Origin: UMGS1322 sp900550765
GTDB taxonomy: Bacteria; Bacillota; Clostridia; Christensenellales; QALW01
DNA: 64,000 nucleotides
Direction: 5' to 3'
NCBI GenBank assembly: GCA_958448705.1
Contig: CAUDEY010000002.1
Coordinates: 146,202-210,201 of the forward strand
The first letter of the stretch is position 1, and each line of letters opens with the position of its first letter. The notes below the pieces were generated by a model, which worked only from the letters and a program-made list of their open reading frames with translations, was not told the origin of the DNA and did not search any database. The translations under genes were made by a program, and so were the position numbers. Positions 57,282 to 64,000 of this stretch are shown one piece after another.

Positions 57282-58559
57282 ATGAGCAGAATCGAAACCA
57301 AATGCGTACAGGGCGGCTACCGCCCGGAAAACGGCCAGCCGCGCCAAATTCCCATTATACAGAGCACCACCTTTAAGTACGATACCAGCGAGGACATGGG
57401 CAAGCTTTTCGATCTGGAAGCCAGCGGGTACTTCTACACCCGCCTGCAGAACCCTACCAACGACCATGTGGCGGCCAAGATTTGCGAGCTTGAGGGCGGT
57501 ACCGCGGCCATGCTTACTTCCTCCGGCCAGGCGGCTAACTTTTATACCGTATTCAACATCGCCTCCTGCGGCGACCATATCATTTCCTCCTCTACCGTCT
57601 ATGGCGGTACCTATAACCTGTTTGCCGTAACGATGAAGCGTATGGGCATTGAATTTACTTTTGTTTCGCCCGACTGTACCGAGGAGGAGCTGGAAGCGGC
57701 GTTCCGCCCCGAAACCAAGGCCGTATTCGGTGAAACGATTGCCAACCCTGCCCTTACGGTGCTGGATATTGAAAAATTTGCCTCCGCAGCGCACCGGCAC
57801 GGCGTACCGCTGATTGTGGATAACACCTTTGCTACGCCCGTGAACTGCCGGCCCTTTGAATGGGGCGCGGATATCGTGACCCATTCCACCACCAAGTATA
57901 TGGACGGCCACGGCGCCGGCGTAGGCGGCTGCATTGTGGACAGCGGAAAATTTGACTGGACGGCGCAAGCGGAAAAATTCCCCGGCCTGTGCACGCCCGA
58001 TGAGAGCTACCACGGCATTACTTATACCGAGCGATTCGGCCTGGCAGGCGCGTTTATCACCAAGGCCACCGCGCAGCTGATGCGCGATTTCGGCTCGATT
58101 CAATCGCCCCAGAACGCCTTTTTATTGAACTTAGGCTTGGAGAGCCTGCATGTACGGATGGCGCGCCACTGCGAAAACGCCCTGGCCGTCGCTCGTTTTC
58201 TGCAAAAGCATGAAAAAATCGCCTGGGTCAACTATCCGGGCCTGGAGGGGAATACATATTACGCGCTGGCGCAGAAATATATGCCCGGCGGCACTTGCGG
58301 CGTCGTCAGCTTCGGCGTAAAGGGCGGAAGGACGGCGGCCGAGGCCTTTATGAAACGGCTGCGTATCGCCGCCATTGAAACCCACGTGGCTGACGCACGC
58401 ACCTGCTGCCTGCACCCGGCCAGCGCCACCCACCGCCAGATGAACGATGAGGAGCTTTTGGCTGCGGGTGTTTCGGGCGATTTGGTGCGCTTCTCCTGCG
58501 GGCTGGAAAATGCGCAGGATTTAATTGACGATATCGCCCAGGCCTTGGAGACCGTATAA
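57282..58559 (+). CDS. metY: O-acetylhomoserine aminocarboxypropyltransferase (sulfhydrylase)
   Basis: The 425-residue PLP enzyme makes homocysteine from O-acetylhomoserine and sulfide. Signatures are the start ETKCVQGGYRPENG, the FYTRLQNPTNDHVAAKI segment, and the PLP-lysine motif THSTTKYMDGHG. The length is typical of MetY and longer than MetB. The neighbour metA, 15 bases downstream, makes the substrate, giving a direct sulfhydrylation path to methionine. AGGAGG precedes the ATG. Family members also act on O-succinylhomoserine or cystathionine, but the E111 form of MetA supports the acetyl route. Confidence 0.95.
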   Translation: MSRIETKCVQGGYRPENGQPRQIPIIQSTTFKYDTSEDMGKLFDLEASGYFYTRLQNPTNDHVAAKICELEGGTAAMLTSSGQAANFYTVFNIASCGDHIISSSTVYGGTYNLFAVTMKRMGIEFTFVSPDCTEEELEAAFRPETKAVFGETIANPALTVLDIEKFASAAHRHGVPLIVDNTFATPVNCRPFEWGADIVTHSTTKYMDGHGAGVGGCIVDSGKFDWTAQAEKFPGLCTPDESYHGITYTERFGLAGAFITKATAQLMRDFGSIQSPQNAFLLNLGLESLHVRMARHCENALAVARFLQKHEKIAWVNYPGLEGNTYYALAQKYMPGGTCGVVSFGVKGGRTAAEAFMKRLRIAAIETHVADARTCCLHPASATHRQMNDEELLAAGVSGDLVRFSCGLENAQDLIDDIAQALETV

Positions 58560-58574
58560 AGGAGGGGGCCTTCT

Positions 58575-59492
58575 ATGCCCATTAAAATACCCAACGATTT
58601 GCCCGCGGTAAAAACACTGCTGGAGGAGAATATCTTTGTAATGACCGAAACCCGCGCCATTACGCAGGATATCCGGCCGCTGAAAGTAGCGCTTTTGAAT
58701 TTAATGCCGCTGAAAATCGATACCGAAACCCAGCTTTCCCGTCTTTTGGGCAATACGCCCCTGCAGGTGGAGCTGACGCTGCTGCATACGCAGTCCCACG
58801 TTTCGGCCAATATTTCGCAGGAGCATCTTTTGGCCTTTTATAAGGTATTCGAGGATGTAAAGAACCAAAAATTTGACGGACTCATTATCACCGGCGCGCC
58901 GGTGGAGAACATGCCCTTTGAAAACGTAAACTACTGGCAGGAACTATGCGATATTATGGAGTGGAGCAAAACCAACGTTACGAGTACCTTGCATATCTGC
59001 TGGGGTGCGCAGGCAGGGCTTTATTATCACTACGGCATCCAGAAGCGGCCGCTTGAAAAAAAGATGTTCGGCATCTTCCCCCATACGCTGGATTATAAAA
59101 AATCCATTCTCTTCCGCGGCTTTGACGATGTTTTTTACGTCCCCCATTCCCGTCATACCACTGTGGCGCGGGAGGACATTGAAAAAATTCCCGAGCTTAA
59201 AATTTTGGCGTCCTCCAAGGAGGCCGGCGTTTATGCGGTGTTCACCGAAAACGGCAAGCAGATTTTTATCATGGGCCACCCCGAGTATAACGCCGATACG
59301 CTGAAGAAGGAATACGAGCGGGACGTAAAAGCCGGGCTGGATATCGAGGTGCCGAAAAACTATTTTTTAAACGACGACCCCGAAAATCCGCCCGTGGTTT
59401 CCTGGCGCGCGCACGCCAATTTGCTGTATTCCAATTGGCTGAACTATTTTGTGTATCAGACGACACCTTATGATATAAGTGAGATCCAATAG
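58575..59492 (+). CDS. metA: Homoserine O-acetyltransferase (MetA type)
   Basis: The 305-residue protein is MetA, which acylates homoserine. The nucleophile Cys lies in HICWGAQAG and the catalytic His-Glu in MGHPEY. Residue 111 is Glu (GAPVENMPF), the residue that selects acetyl-CoA in the Bacillus cereus enzyme; E. coli has Gly and uses succinyl-CoA. So despite the usual annotation as succinyltransferase it should be an acetyltransferase, matching metY upstream. AAAGGAGGGGG precedes the ATG. The pair shares a promoter. Confidence 0.95.
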   Translation: MPIKIPNDLPAVKTLLEENIFVMTETRAITQDIRPLKVALLNLMPLKIDTETQLSRLLGNTPLQVELTLLHTQSHVSANISQEHLLAFYKVFEDVKNQKFDGLIITGAPVENMPFENVNYWQELCDIMEWSKTNVTSTLHICWGAQAGLYYHYGIQKRPLEKKMFGIFPHTLDYKKSILFRGFDDVFYVPHSRHTTVAREDIEKIPELKILASSKEAGVYAVFTENGKQIFIMGHPEYNADTLKKEYERDVKAGLDIEVPKNYFLNDDPENPPVVSWRAHANLLYSNWLNYFVYQTTPYDISEIQ

Positions 59493-59493
59493 A

Positions 59494-59526
59494 GAACAGG
59501 CAAGCTGGCTTTTGGCTTGCCTGTTA
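59494..59526 (+). terminator. Hairpin after metA lacking a U-tract
   Basis: AACAGGCAAGC and GCTTGCCTGTT form an 11-base perfect stem around TGGCTTTTG. Only AGACTTTG follows, so it may end transcription poorly or protect the 3' end. The next 240 bases up to 59768 show no other gene. Confidence 0.6.
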
Positions 59527-59768
59527 GACTTTGCGCAAATACAGCTTCATATAACCGCCGCCGCTTTGCTGCAAATAGATTTTAGCTCTGCATTTGGGAG
59601 CTCCGCAGGGACAGAAAGCCTTCCGTCTTTGTGTCGGACGCAGCAGTAAGGGGCGGAAAGAAAAAGCAGCGGCAAAAAACATAGAAAAAATTTTATACGT
59701 ATTGAAAAATTTGTGTTATATTCGTTGATTTCTCTCTATATGTTAAAAAAAAGAAACGGAGGCGGAAA

Positions 59769-60650
59769 ATGAAAAATTTTTTAAAAGGCATCGTCGCAGG
59801 CTTTGGCGGTATCGCACCGGGATTGAGCGGAAGCGTTTTATTGGTTATTTTAGGATTATATCAAAAAACAGTAACGGCGATCGGCACGCTATTTAAAAAT
59901 TTCAAACAGAACATACGGTTTTTAACGCCTTTATTTTTAGGCTTTGGCGTGGGTGTGATCCTTTTCAGCAAAATAGTGGATTTTTTACTGAGCAATTACG
60001 AAATGTATACACGGTTTGCTTTTTTAGGCTTGGTTTTAGGCACGATCCCCCTGTTTTACAAAGAAGTAAAAAAAGAAGGATTTTCTAAAAAATATATTCT
60101 TTTTATTCTTCTTTCAGCTGCTGCGGGATTCGCTTTATTTTCCTTTAATAAAAATTTATTTCCCGTCATAACGGACCCCAACCTGCTTCAATCCATATTT
60201 TTAGGCGTGGCGGTAGCGGGATCTTCGATTGTTCCGGGAATAGACAGCGCGGTCATTTTATCCTCGCTGGGTTTATACGAATTGTATGTAAGCTCCCTTG
60301 CCGATTTTAATCTTTCCGTATTGATACCGGCAGGCTTTGGGCTGATTATAGGCGCGCTTGTAATTTCTTTTCTCATCAACAAACTGATAAAAAGATTCTA
60401 TACCGCCACCTTTTCGGTTATATTCGGCCTGTTTCTCTCCATCATTCCCAGTGTACTGAACGAAAGCTGCAAAATCGGATTCAATGTTCCAACCCTTGTA
60501 TCGTTCTTCATCCTGCTATGCGGCTTCGCCTTCTCGTATTTCTTGGGAGACATCGAAAAAAACATAAAAAAATTAAAACAGAATACAAAGCAGATTTCTG
60601 CGCTTTTTCAAAAGCAGGAAGATCCTCCTAACGGCCCGACAAAGAAGTAA
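59769..60650 (+). CDS. DUF368 family (PopT-type) polyprenyl-phosphate transporter
   Basis: The 293-residue integral membrane protein has the DUF368 signature near the start (GIVAGFGGIAPGLSGSVLLVILGLY) repeated in the second half (SSIVPGIDSAVILSSLGLYELY), and about eight to nine hydrophobic helices. DUF368 proteins such as PopT recycle undecaprenyl phosphate across the membrane for wall and polymer synthesis. The C-terminus is basic and cytoplasmic. GGAGG precedes the ATG. It suits an organism with undecaprenyl-linked polymers such as those suggested at 33-42 kb. Confidence 0.9.
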   Translation: MKNFLKGIVAGFGGIAPGLSGSVLLVILGLYQKTVTAIGTLFKNFKQNIRFLTPLFLGFGVGVILFSKIVDFLLSNYEMYTRFAFLGLVLGTIPLFYKEVKKEGFSKKYILFILLSAAAGFALFSFNKNLFPVITDPNLLQSIFLGVAVAGSSIVPGIDSAVILSSLGLYELYVSSLADFNLSVLIPAGFGLIIGALVISFLINKLIKRFYTATFSVIFGLFLSIIPSVLNESCKIGFNVPTLVSFFILLCGFAFSYFLGDIEKNIKKLKQNTKQISALFQKQEDPPNGPTKK

Positions 60651-60705
60651 GCGTCCCCGCTTGGCCCAGAAGCAAAAGAAATTTTTTATAAAACAGGAGT
60701 ACTCT

Positions 60706-61530
60706 ATGAAAAAAACAGCAAAACGCCCTATGCTCACAGCACTTGTTCTAACGGCCATCCTCTTTCTCTGCACAGGGTGCCATGCAAAGCCAGAAGAACA
60801 AAGAATGCAGGAAAGCTTTGATAACATTACAAAAATAGATGCCGAAATGGAGATTGCAGACGTGACGCTGTTCTCCTGTCCCGGCGAAGCGGTGACCCTG
60901 GAATATTGTAATTACGGCGATGACAGGTGCATCATAGAACAGCAAAACGGCACACTGCGCATCCGCCGGGAATATCCCCGTTTCAACTGGCAATTCTTGA
61001 TAGGCCGCCAAAAGGATTATACCCTTCTGATCGGCATTCCGGAAAATTATACCGGAGAGCTTTCGGTCATAAACACCACCGGAAAGATCTCCGCCGCCGG
61101 ACTTTCCCTGCCCGGGAACGCCGCCTTTACCGTAACTACCGGCAGCATCTCCCTGCAAAATATAACTGCGGCAGGAGACATGCGCATCCGCATGACCACC
61201 GGCAGTATAGAGGGAAAAGAACTCACATGCGGGGTTCTTTCCGTTACCTCCACTACAGGAAAGGTAACGCTTGCCGGCGCGGCAGATCGCTTTGAAATAA
61301 AAACCACCACCGGCGCTGTGGATGCAGAGCTGACCGCAGTAACGCAAAGTGCGTCTATAGAAACGACGACCGGAAGCATCCGGTGCCGCATTCATGACAG
61401 CGCCCAAAATTTTAAAATAACAGGCCGGACGACAACCGGCAGCAGAGATATTCCCTCCGGAGGAGACGGTCCCAAACAGCTGGAGGTAAACGCCACTACC
61501 GGAAGCGTCCGGGTAGAATTTACAGAATAA
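60706..61530 (+). CDS. DUF4097-type lipoprotein with eight TTG repeats
   Basis: The 274-residue precursor has a lipobox LCTGC with Cys at residue 25. From about residue 120 it is built of repeats around Thr-Thr-Gly at residues 124, 144, 164, 183, 201, 221, 243 and 264, spaced 18-22 residues apart (for example TTGKIS, TTGSIS, TTGSIE). This is the pattern of DUF4097 beta-solenoid proteins, here on the outer membrane face of the cytoplasmic membrane. CAGGAG precedes the ATG at 60706; an earlier in-frame Met lacks a site. It starts 56 bases after the DUF368 gene and is probably in the same transcript. Function unknown. Confidence 0.88.
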   Translation: MKKTAKRPMLTALVLTAILFLCTGCHAKPEEQRMQESFDNITKIDAEMEIADVTLFSCPGEAVTLEYCNYGDDRCIIEQQNGTLRIRREYPRFNWQFLIGRQKDYTLLIGIPENYTGELSVINTTGKISAAGLSLPGNAAFTVTTGSISLQNITAAGDMRIRMTTGSIEGKELTCGVLSVTSTTGKVTLAGAADRFEIKTTTGAVDAELTAVTQSASIETTTGSIRCRIHDSAQNFKITGRTTTGSRDIPSGGDGPKQLEVNATTGSVRVEFTE

Positions 61531-61656
61531 CAGCACAGCTGCATTGTACGGGCAGCCGGCGTATATAGGTGCCAAGCCGCATCGGTTCCCGGCCAGTAAT
61601 GCAGCTATTTCCGCCTCTGCCGCAAAGCAAAAAGCAGCCGTTGGTCTGATTGTTCC

Positions 61657-63339
61657 TTACTGCATTTGAAATTCAAAAAAGGTTTTTATGCGGTTTCCTC
61701 TATTTTTGATAAACACCGCCGGCGAAACACCGAGGCAATTTTGCTGCGTAATGCAGGGCAGCAGCTGCACTTCCTTCTCCGGACCGCACTTTACATACAG
61801 CAAACGTTCCCCATGCTGCTGTATCAAACCATTTTCCGTTTGCGTAAACCGCCCCGGAGCCAAATGCATAACATTATAAAAGTGATATTCCTTCTCCGCC
61901 CAAGCTTCATCCTCTACAGTGAAGCGATCGCGGTACAGCACCACAGTACGCTTTAATGCAAAGCAAACCTCGCCGCAAGCAAATGTCCCTTCCACCTCCA
62001 CACGCTGGGGGTCTCCGGTTTCAAACCGGGTGATCCTGTAGCCATCCTTTACATTCGCACAGCTGTGAACGCCCAATTCCTCGCAGGATACCGCATTGTG
62101 CGCCTTAGCAGAGATCAGATACTCATCCCGCAGGTTGCGGTCATCGTAATTACAGGCGCCGCTGTCAACCAAGATGGGCCGGTTTTTATAATACGCCACG
62201 ATATTCGGCCTGCCGGCGTGCTGATGCCAAGCCCATAAAGGCATTGCATCTATAAATATTTCGTAATTTTCATTCCGCAGCACCGCCAGGCAGCTTTCCG
62301 GAAACAGGCGGGATTCTTTTCTTTTGATAAAATCCATAGGCATGATCTCCTGTACAATCTCCAAATCATGCCCAACGTCCATCGTATAGGAATCGTTGAT
62401 CTGCAGCGTTTTATTATCTTTCGTACTGAACTGATACAGAAGCTCATACTGCGCTGCAATTGACTCTTTCAGCCCCGGAATGCTTTCGTACCCGTTATTT
62501 TCAAGCAGCACATGGGCATCCAGATACAGCCGCGCAATAAAATGACTGTAGCTGGGGGAATCCTCATCGCTGCCGCCGTCGGCAAAGATCGCTTTATCCA
62601 AATTCTGTTTTACAATGTTTTTTCCGAATTCAATGTACTGCTGTGCATTGGGAAATTCCCCAAAAAGACAACCGGCGTATAAAAGTGCCGTACCCACCTG
62701 CAGCACGTGATTCTGCGCATCGCCTTTTTGAATATGCGCTTCGGCTTCCTGATACAGATGATCCGCATGCAGCTGAAGAGCCGCATACAAATACAGCCAA
62801 TCCTCTTTTTCAAACGCGCCGTCTAAAAAAAACAGCGAAAAAGCTAAAACAATCGTGCGCCAGGCCACCTGCATATCGCGCCAGTAAAACCCGGTGGCAA
62901 AATAGCTGATGGAGGCGTCAAACGCCTCATACGGATGCTTTTGCATCCAATCCTTAAACAGCTCTATATACTTTTGCGCATAGCGTCTTTCCCCGGTCCT
63001 TTTATACGCCGTGGCCAGCGGCAGCAGGATATACAGCCGCTGCAAAAAAATATGCCATTCAAAGTTGCGCATCGTATCCTGGGCAGGCAGGCCGAATACA
63101 ACGTCCCAGTCAAAATGTCCGTCCTTCTGCCAAAGCGTGAAAAAGCTTCCGTCCATAACCTTCTCCAGCAGCTGATCGCCGTTTTGGATCCCCAGGCGGT
63201 CATTCATAAAAAGGAAGGCGCCGCCGTCCATAACCAGATAGGGAAAGACCGGCTCCTTTTCTGCTCCGGCACAGTGAAACCAAGCCTCACGAGGTGTTCC
63301 GATTTCCTCAATATACGGTTTTTTATAACGTTCTTTCAT
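61657..63339 (-). CDS. Heparinase II/III family polysaccharide lyase-like protein
   Basis: The 560-residue protein has the heparinase II/III arrangement: an alpha/alpha toroid (residues about 60-330; NFEWHIFLQRLYILLPLATAY, DAQNHVLQVG, DEDSPSYSHFIARL) and a beta-sandwich C-terminus (WAWHQHAGRPNIVAYYKNRPILVDSGACNYDD in part, given here as HQHAGRPNIV and ILVDSGACNYDD). The HxH...D pattern and the DSG turn are family hallmarks. There is no signal peptide, so it would act on oligosaccharides inside the cell or be exported otherwise. The glycan could be heparan-like or a uronic-acid polymer. GGAGAAAG precedes the ATG. Confidence 0.88.
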   Translation of the reverse strand: MKERYKKPYIEEIGTPREAWFHCAGAEKEPVFPYLVMDGGAFLFMNDRLGIQNGDQLLEKVMDGSFFTLWQKDGHFDWDVVFGLPAQDTMRNFEWHIFLQRLYILLPLATAYKRTGERRYAQKYIELFKDWMQKHPYEAFDASISYFATGFYWRDMQVAWRTIVLAFSLFFLDGAFEKEDWLYLYAALQLHADHLYQEAEAHIQKGDAQNHVLQVGTALLYAGCLFGEFPNAQQYIEFGKNIVKQNLDKAIFADGGSDEDSPSYSHFIARLYLDAHVLLENNGYESIPGLKESIAAQYELLYQFSTKDNKTLQINDSYTMDVGHDLEIVQEIMPMDFIKRKESRLFPESCLAVLRNENYEIFIDAMPLWAWHQHAGRPNIVAYYKNRPILVDSGACNYDDRNLRDEYLISAKAHNAVSCEELGVHSCANVKDGYRITRFETGDPQRVEVEGTFACGEVCFALKRTVVLYRDRFTVEDEAWAEKEYHFYNVMHLAPGRFTQTENGLIQQHGERLLYVKCGPEKEVQLLPCITQQNCLGVSPAVFIKNRGNRIKTFFEFQMQ

Positions 63340-63480
63340 CTTTTCTTTCTCCTTTTCGCGTCTGCAGCCGCTTTTGCGGCTGAACAGAACTTTTTTATAT
63401 TAGCCGCTCCGCTCCCGCTAGCAAAGGCGCGCAACCAACAGCCCATTTTAAAGGTTGATTCCTCCATCTCTCTTTTCCGG

Positions 63481-63662
63481 CTTCTAAGCACTGACAGTCT
63501 TTCTCTTTCCCGGCTCCCTCTGACGAGGGAGCTGCCGAGCATTCGCGAGGCTGAGGGAGAGAAAAGCTAGCCCGCCGTCCCCTGCGGAGATAGTTCCCCT
63601 GACAGGTGAAGCCGGAAAAGCGGGAAAAGAAGCCGCACCGCATGATTTGGCTGCTGCTCTTC
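63481..63662 (-). repeat. Intergenic repeat, right-end copy A
   Basis: About 182 bases that recur almost unchanged at 63822-64000. It contains the hairpin GGCTCCCTC-TGAC-GAGGGAGC and the blocks GCCGAGCATTCGCGAGGCTGAGGG and AAGCCGGAAAAGCGGGAAAAG. The core matches, in reverse orientation, the repeats at 22931 and 23161. No gene lies between 63340 and 64000. Confidence 0.92.
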
Positions 63663-63821
63663 CTTCTCTCCCTCCGTCAAACCTTGCGTTTTGACACCTC
63701 CCTCATCAGAGGGAGGCTGCTTGCAGTGACATTGCTATACAACATCTTATCTTTTGAAAATATTTGTTCTCCTATTTTTTATTTGTAAACTCAATTCGTT
63801 TCTCCGCTTTCTCGGATTCCC

Positions 63822-64000
63822 CTTCTATGCACTGACAGTCTTCTTTCCCGGCTCCCTCTGACGAGGGAGCTGCCGAGCATCCGCGAGGCTGAGGGAGAGA
63901 AAAGCTACCCCGCCGTCCCCTGCGGTGACAGCTCCCCTGACAAGGGAAGCCGGAAAAGCGGGAAAAGAAGCCGCACCGCATGATTTGGCTGCTGCTCTTC
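63822..64000 (-). repeat. Intergenic repeat, right-end copy B (cut by window)
   Basis: This near-identical direct copy of 63481-63662 begins with CTTCTATGCACTGACAGTCTT and runs to the window edge. It differs from copy A at only a few positions. The pair is separated by about 160 bases that include a further CTCCCTC/GAGGGAG element. Confidence 0.92.

Noticed and set aside
1..64000. CRISPR arrays, tRNA or rRNA genes, transposases
   Set aside because: No regularly spaced short repeats, no TTCGAATC-type T-loops in a cloverleaf context, and no transposase or integrase frame were found by eye.

Overview
The window looks like a chromosomal segment of an anaerobic, spore-forming member of the Clostridia (Firmicutes), probably from a gut or other glycan-rich anoxic habitat. 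The evidence is a Spo0A gene, an NADH-linked [FeFe] hydrogenase operon, strong Shine-Dalgarno sequences, many intrinsic terminators with long U-tracts, a Gram-positive style ParA/ParB pair, and several carbohydrate-active enzymes without electron-transport or outer-membrane genes. I see no rRNA, tRNA, CRISPR array, phage module or transposase. The genus cannot be fixed from the sequence alone.

Layout. 1-4.4 kb: end of an ATPase-domain gene, a [2Fe-2S] protein, HydB/NuoF-like and HydA-like subunits of a bifurcating-type hydrogenase, closed by a strong terminator. 4.4-5.4 kb: a gene-free stretch with decayed copies of an intergenic repeat. 5.4-8.8 kb: spo0A, a small double zinc-ribbon protein, and a TetR regulator with a CPA2-type antiporter under a perfect-consensus promoter with a palindromic operator. 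9-13 kb: parB, parA, a membrane/coiled-coil protein, rplI, a DegV protein. 13-18.3 kb: AraC regulator, two Gfo/Idh/MocA oxidoreductases and a GH36 galactosidase-like enzyme. 18.5-21.4 kb: a metal module (Crp/Fnr regulator, ZIP transporter, ferritin, UPF0251-NifX fusion). 21.5-22.6 kb: GT2 plus DUF2304. 22.6-23.5 kb: gene-free with two repeat copies. 23.5-25.9 kb: MATE exporter and cytidylate-kinase-like gene behind an attenuator-like leader, then a MerR-type remnant. 26-28.5 kb: a large intracellular GH140/apiosidase-like protein. 28.7-30.3 kb: a two-gene ABC exporter. 30.7-33.1 kb: an ECF sigma factor, a membrane VWA protein and a secreted Ig-like protein.

33.2-42.7 kb: a long minus-strand cell-surface cluster: Mor-like regulator, sulfatase-fold membrane enzyme, small membrane protein, signal peptidase, a YidC-TagF fusion, an FbpA/PhnS-type ABC importer, and a winged-helix/LicC-type cytidylyltransferase. 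Together these suggest assembly and decoration of a phosphodiester-linked surface polymer, possibly with a scavenged phosphonate or phosphocholine-like group; that link is inference. 43-54.2 kb: a xylose-isomerase-like TIM barrel gene, then the tightly coupled housekeeping operon metK-secA-prfB-(membrane protein)-tsaD-metG-tatD; prfB carries a programmed +1 frameshift at UAA rather than the usual UGA. 54.4-59.5 kb: a DUF2680 exported protein, AraC regulator and GH4 glycosidase, then metY-metA for methionine synthesis by the O-acetylhomoserine route. 59.7-63.3 kb: a DUF368 (PopT-type) transporter, a DUF4097 lipoprotein made of eight TTG repeats, and a heparinase II/III-like lyase. 63.4-64 kb: two near-identical 180-base copies of the intergenic repeat.

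The best candidates for new biology are the YidC-TagF fusion and its cluster, the MATE leader in which a 20-codon ORF coincides with a terminator, and the ECF sigma/VWA/Ig operon with its own ECF-type promoter. Promoter, terminator and leader calls are by eye.
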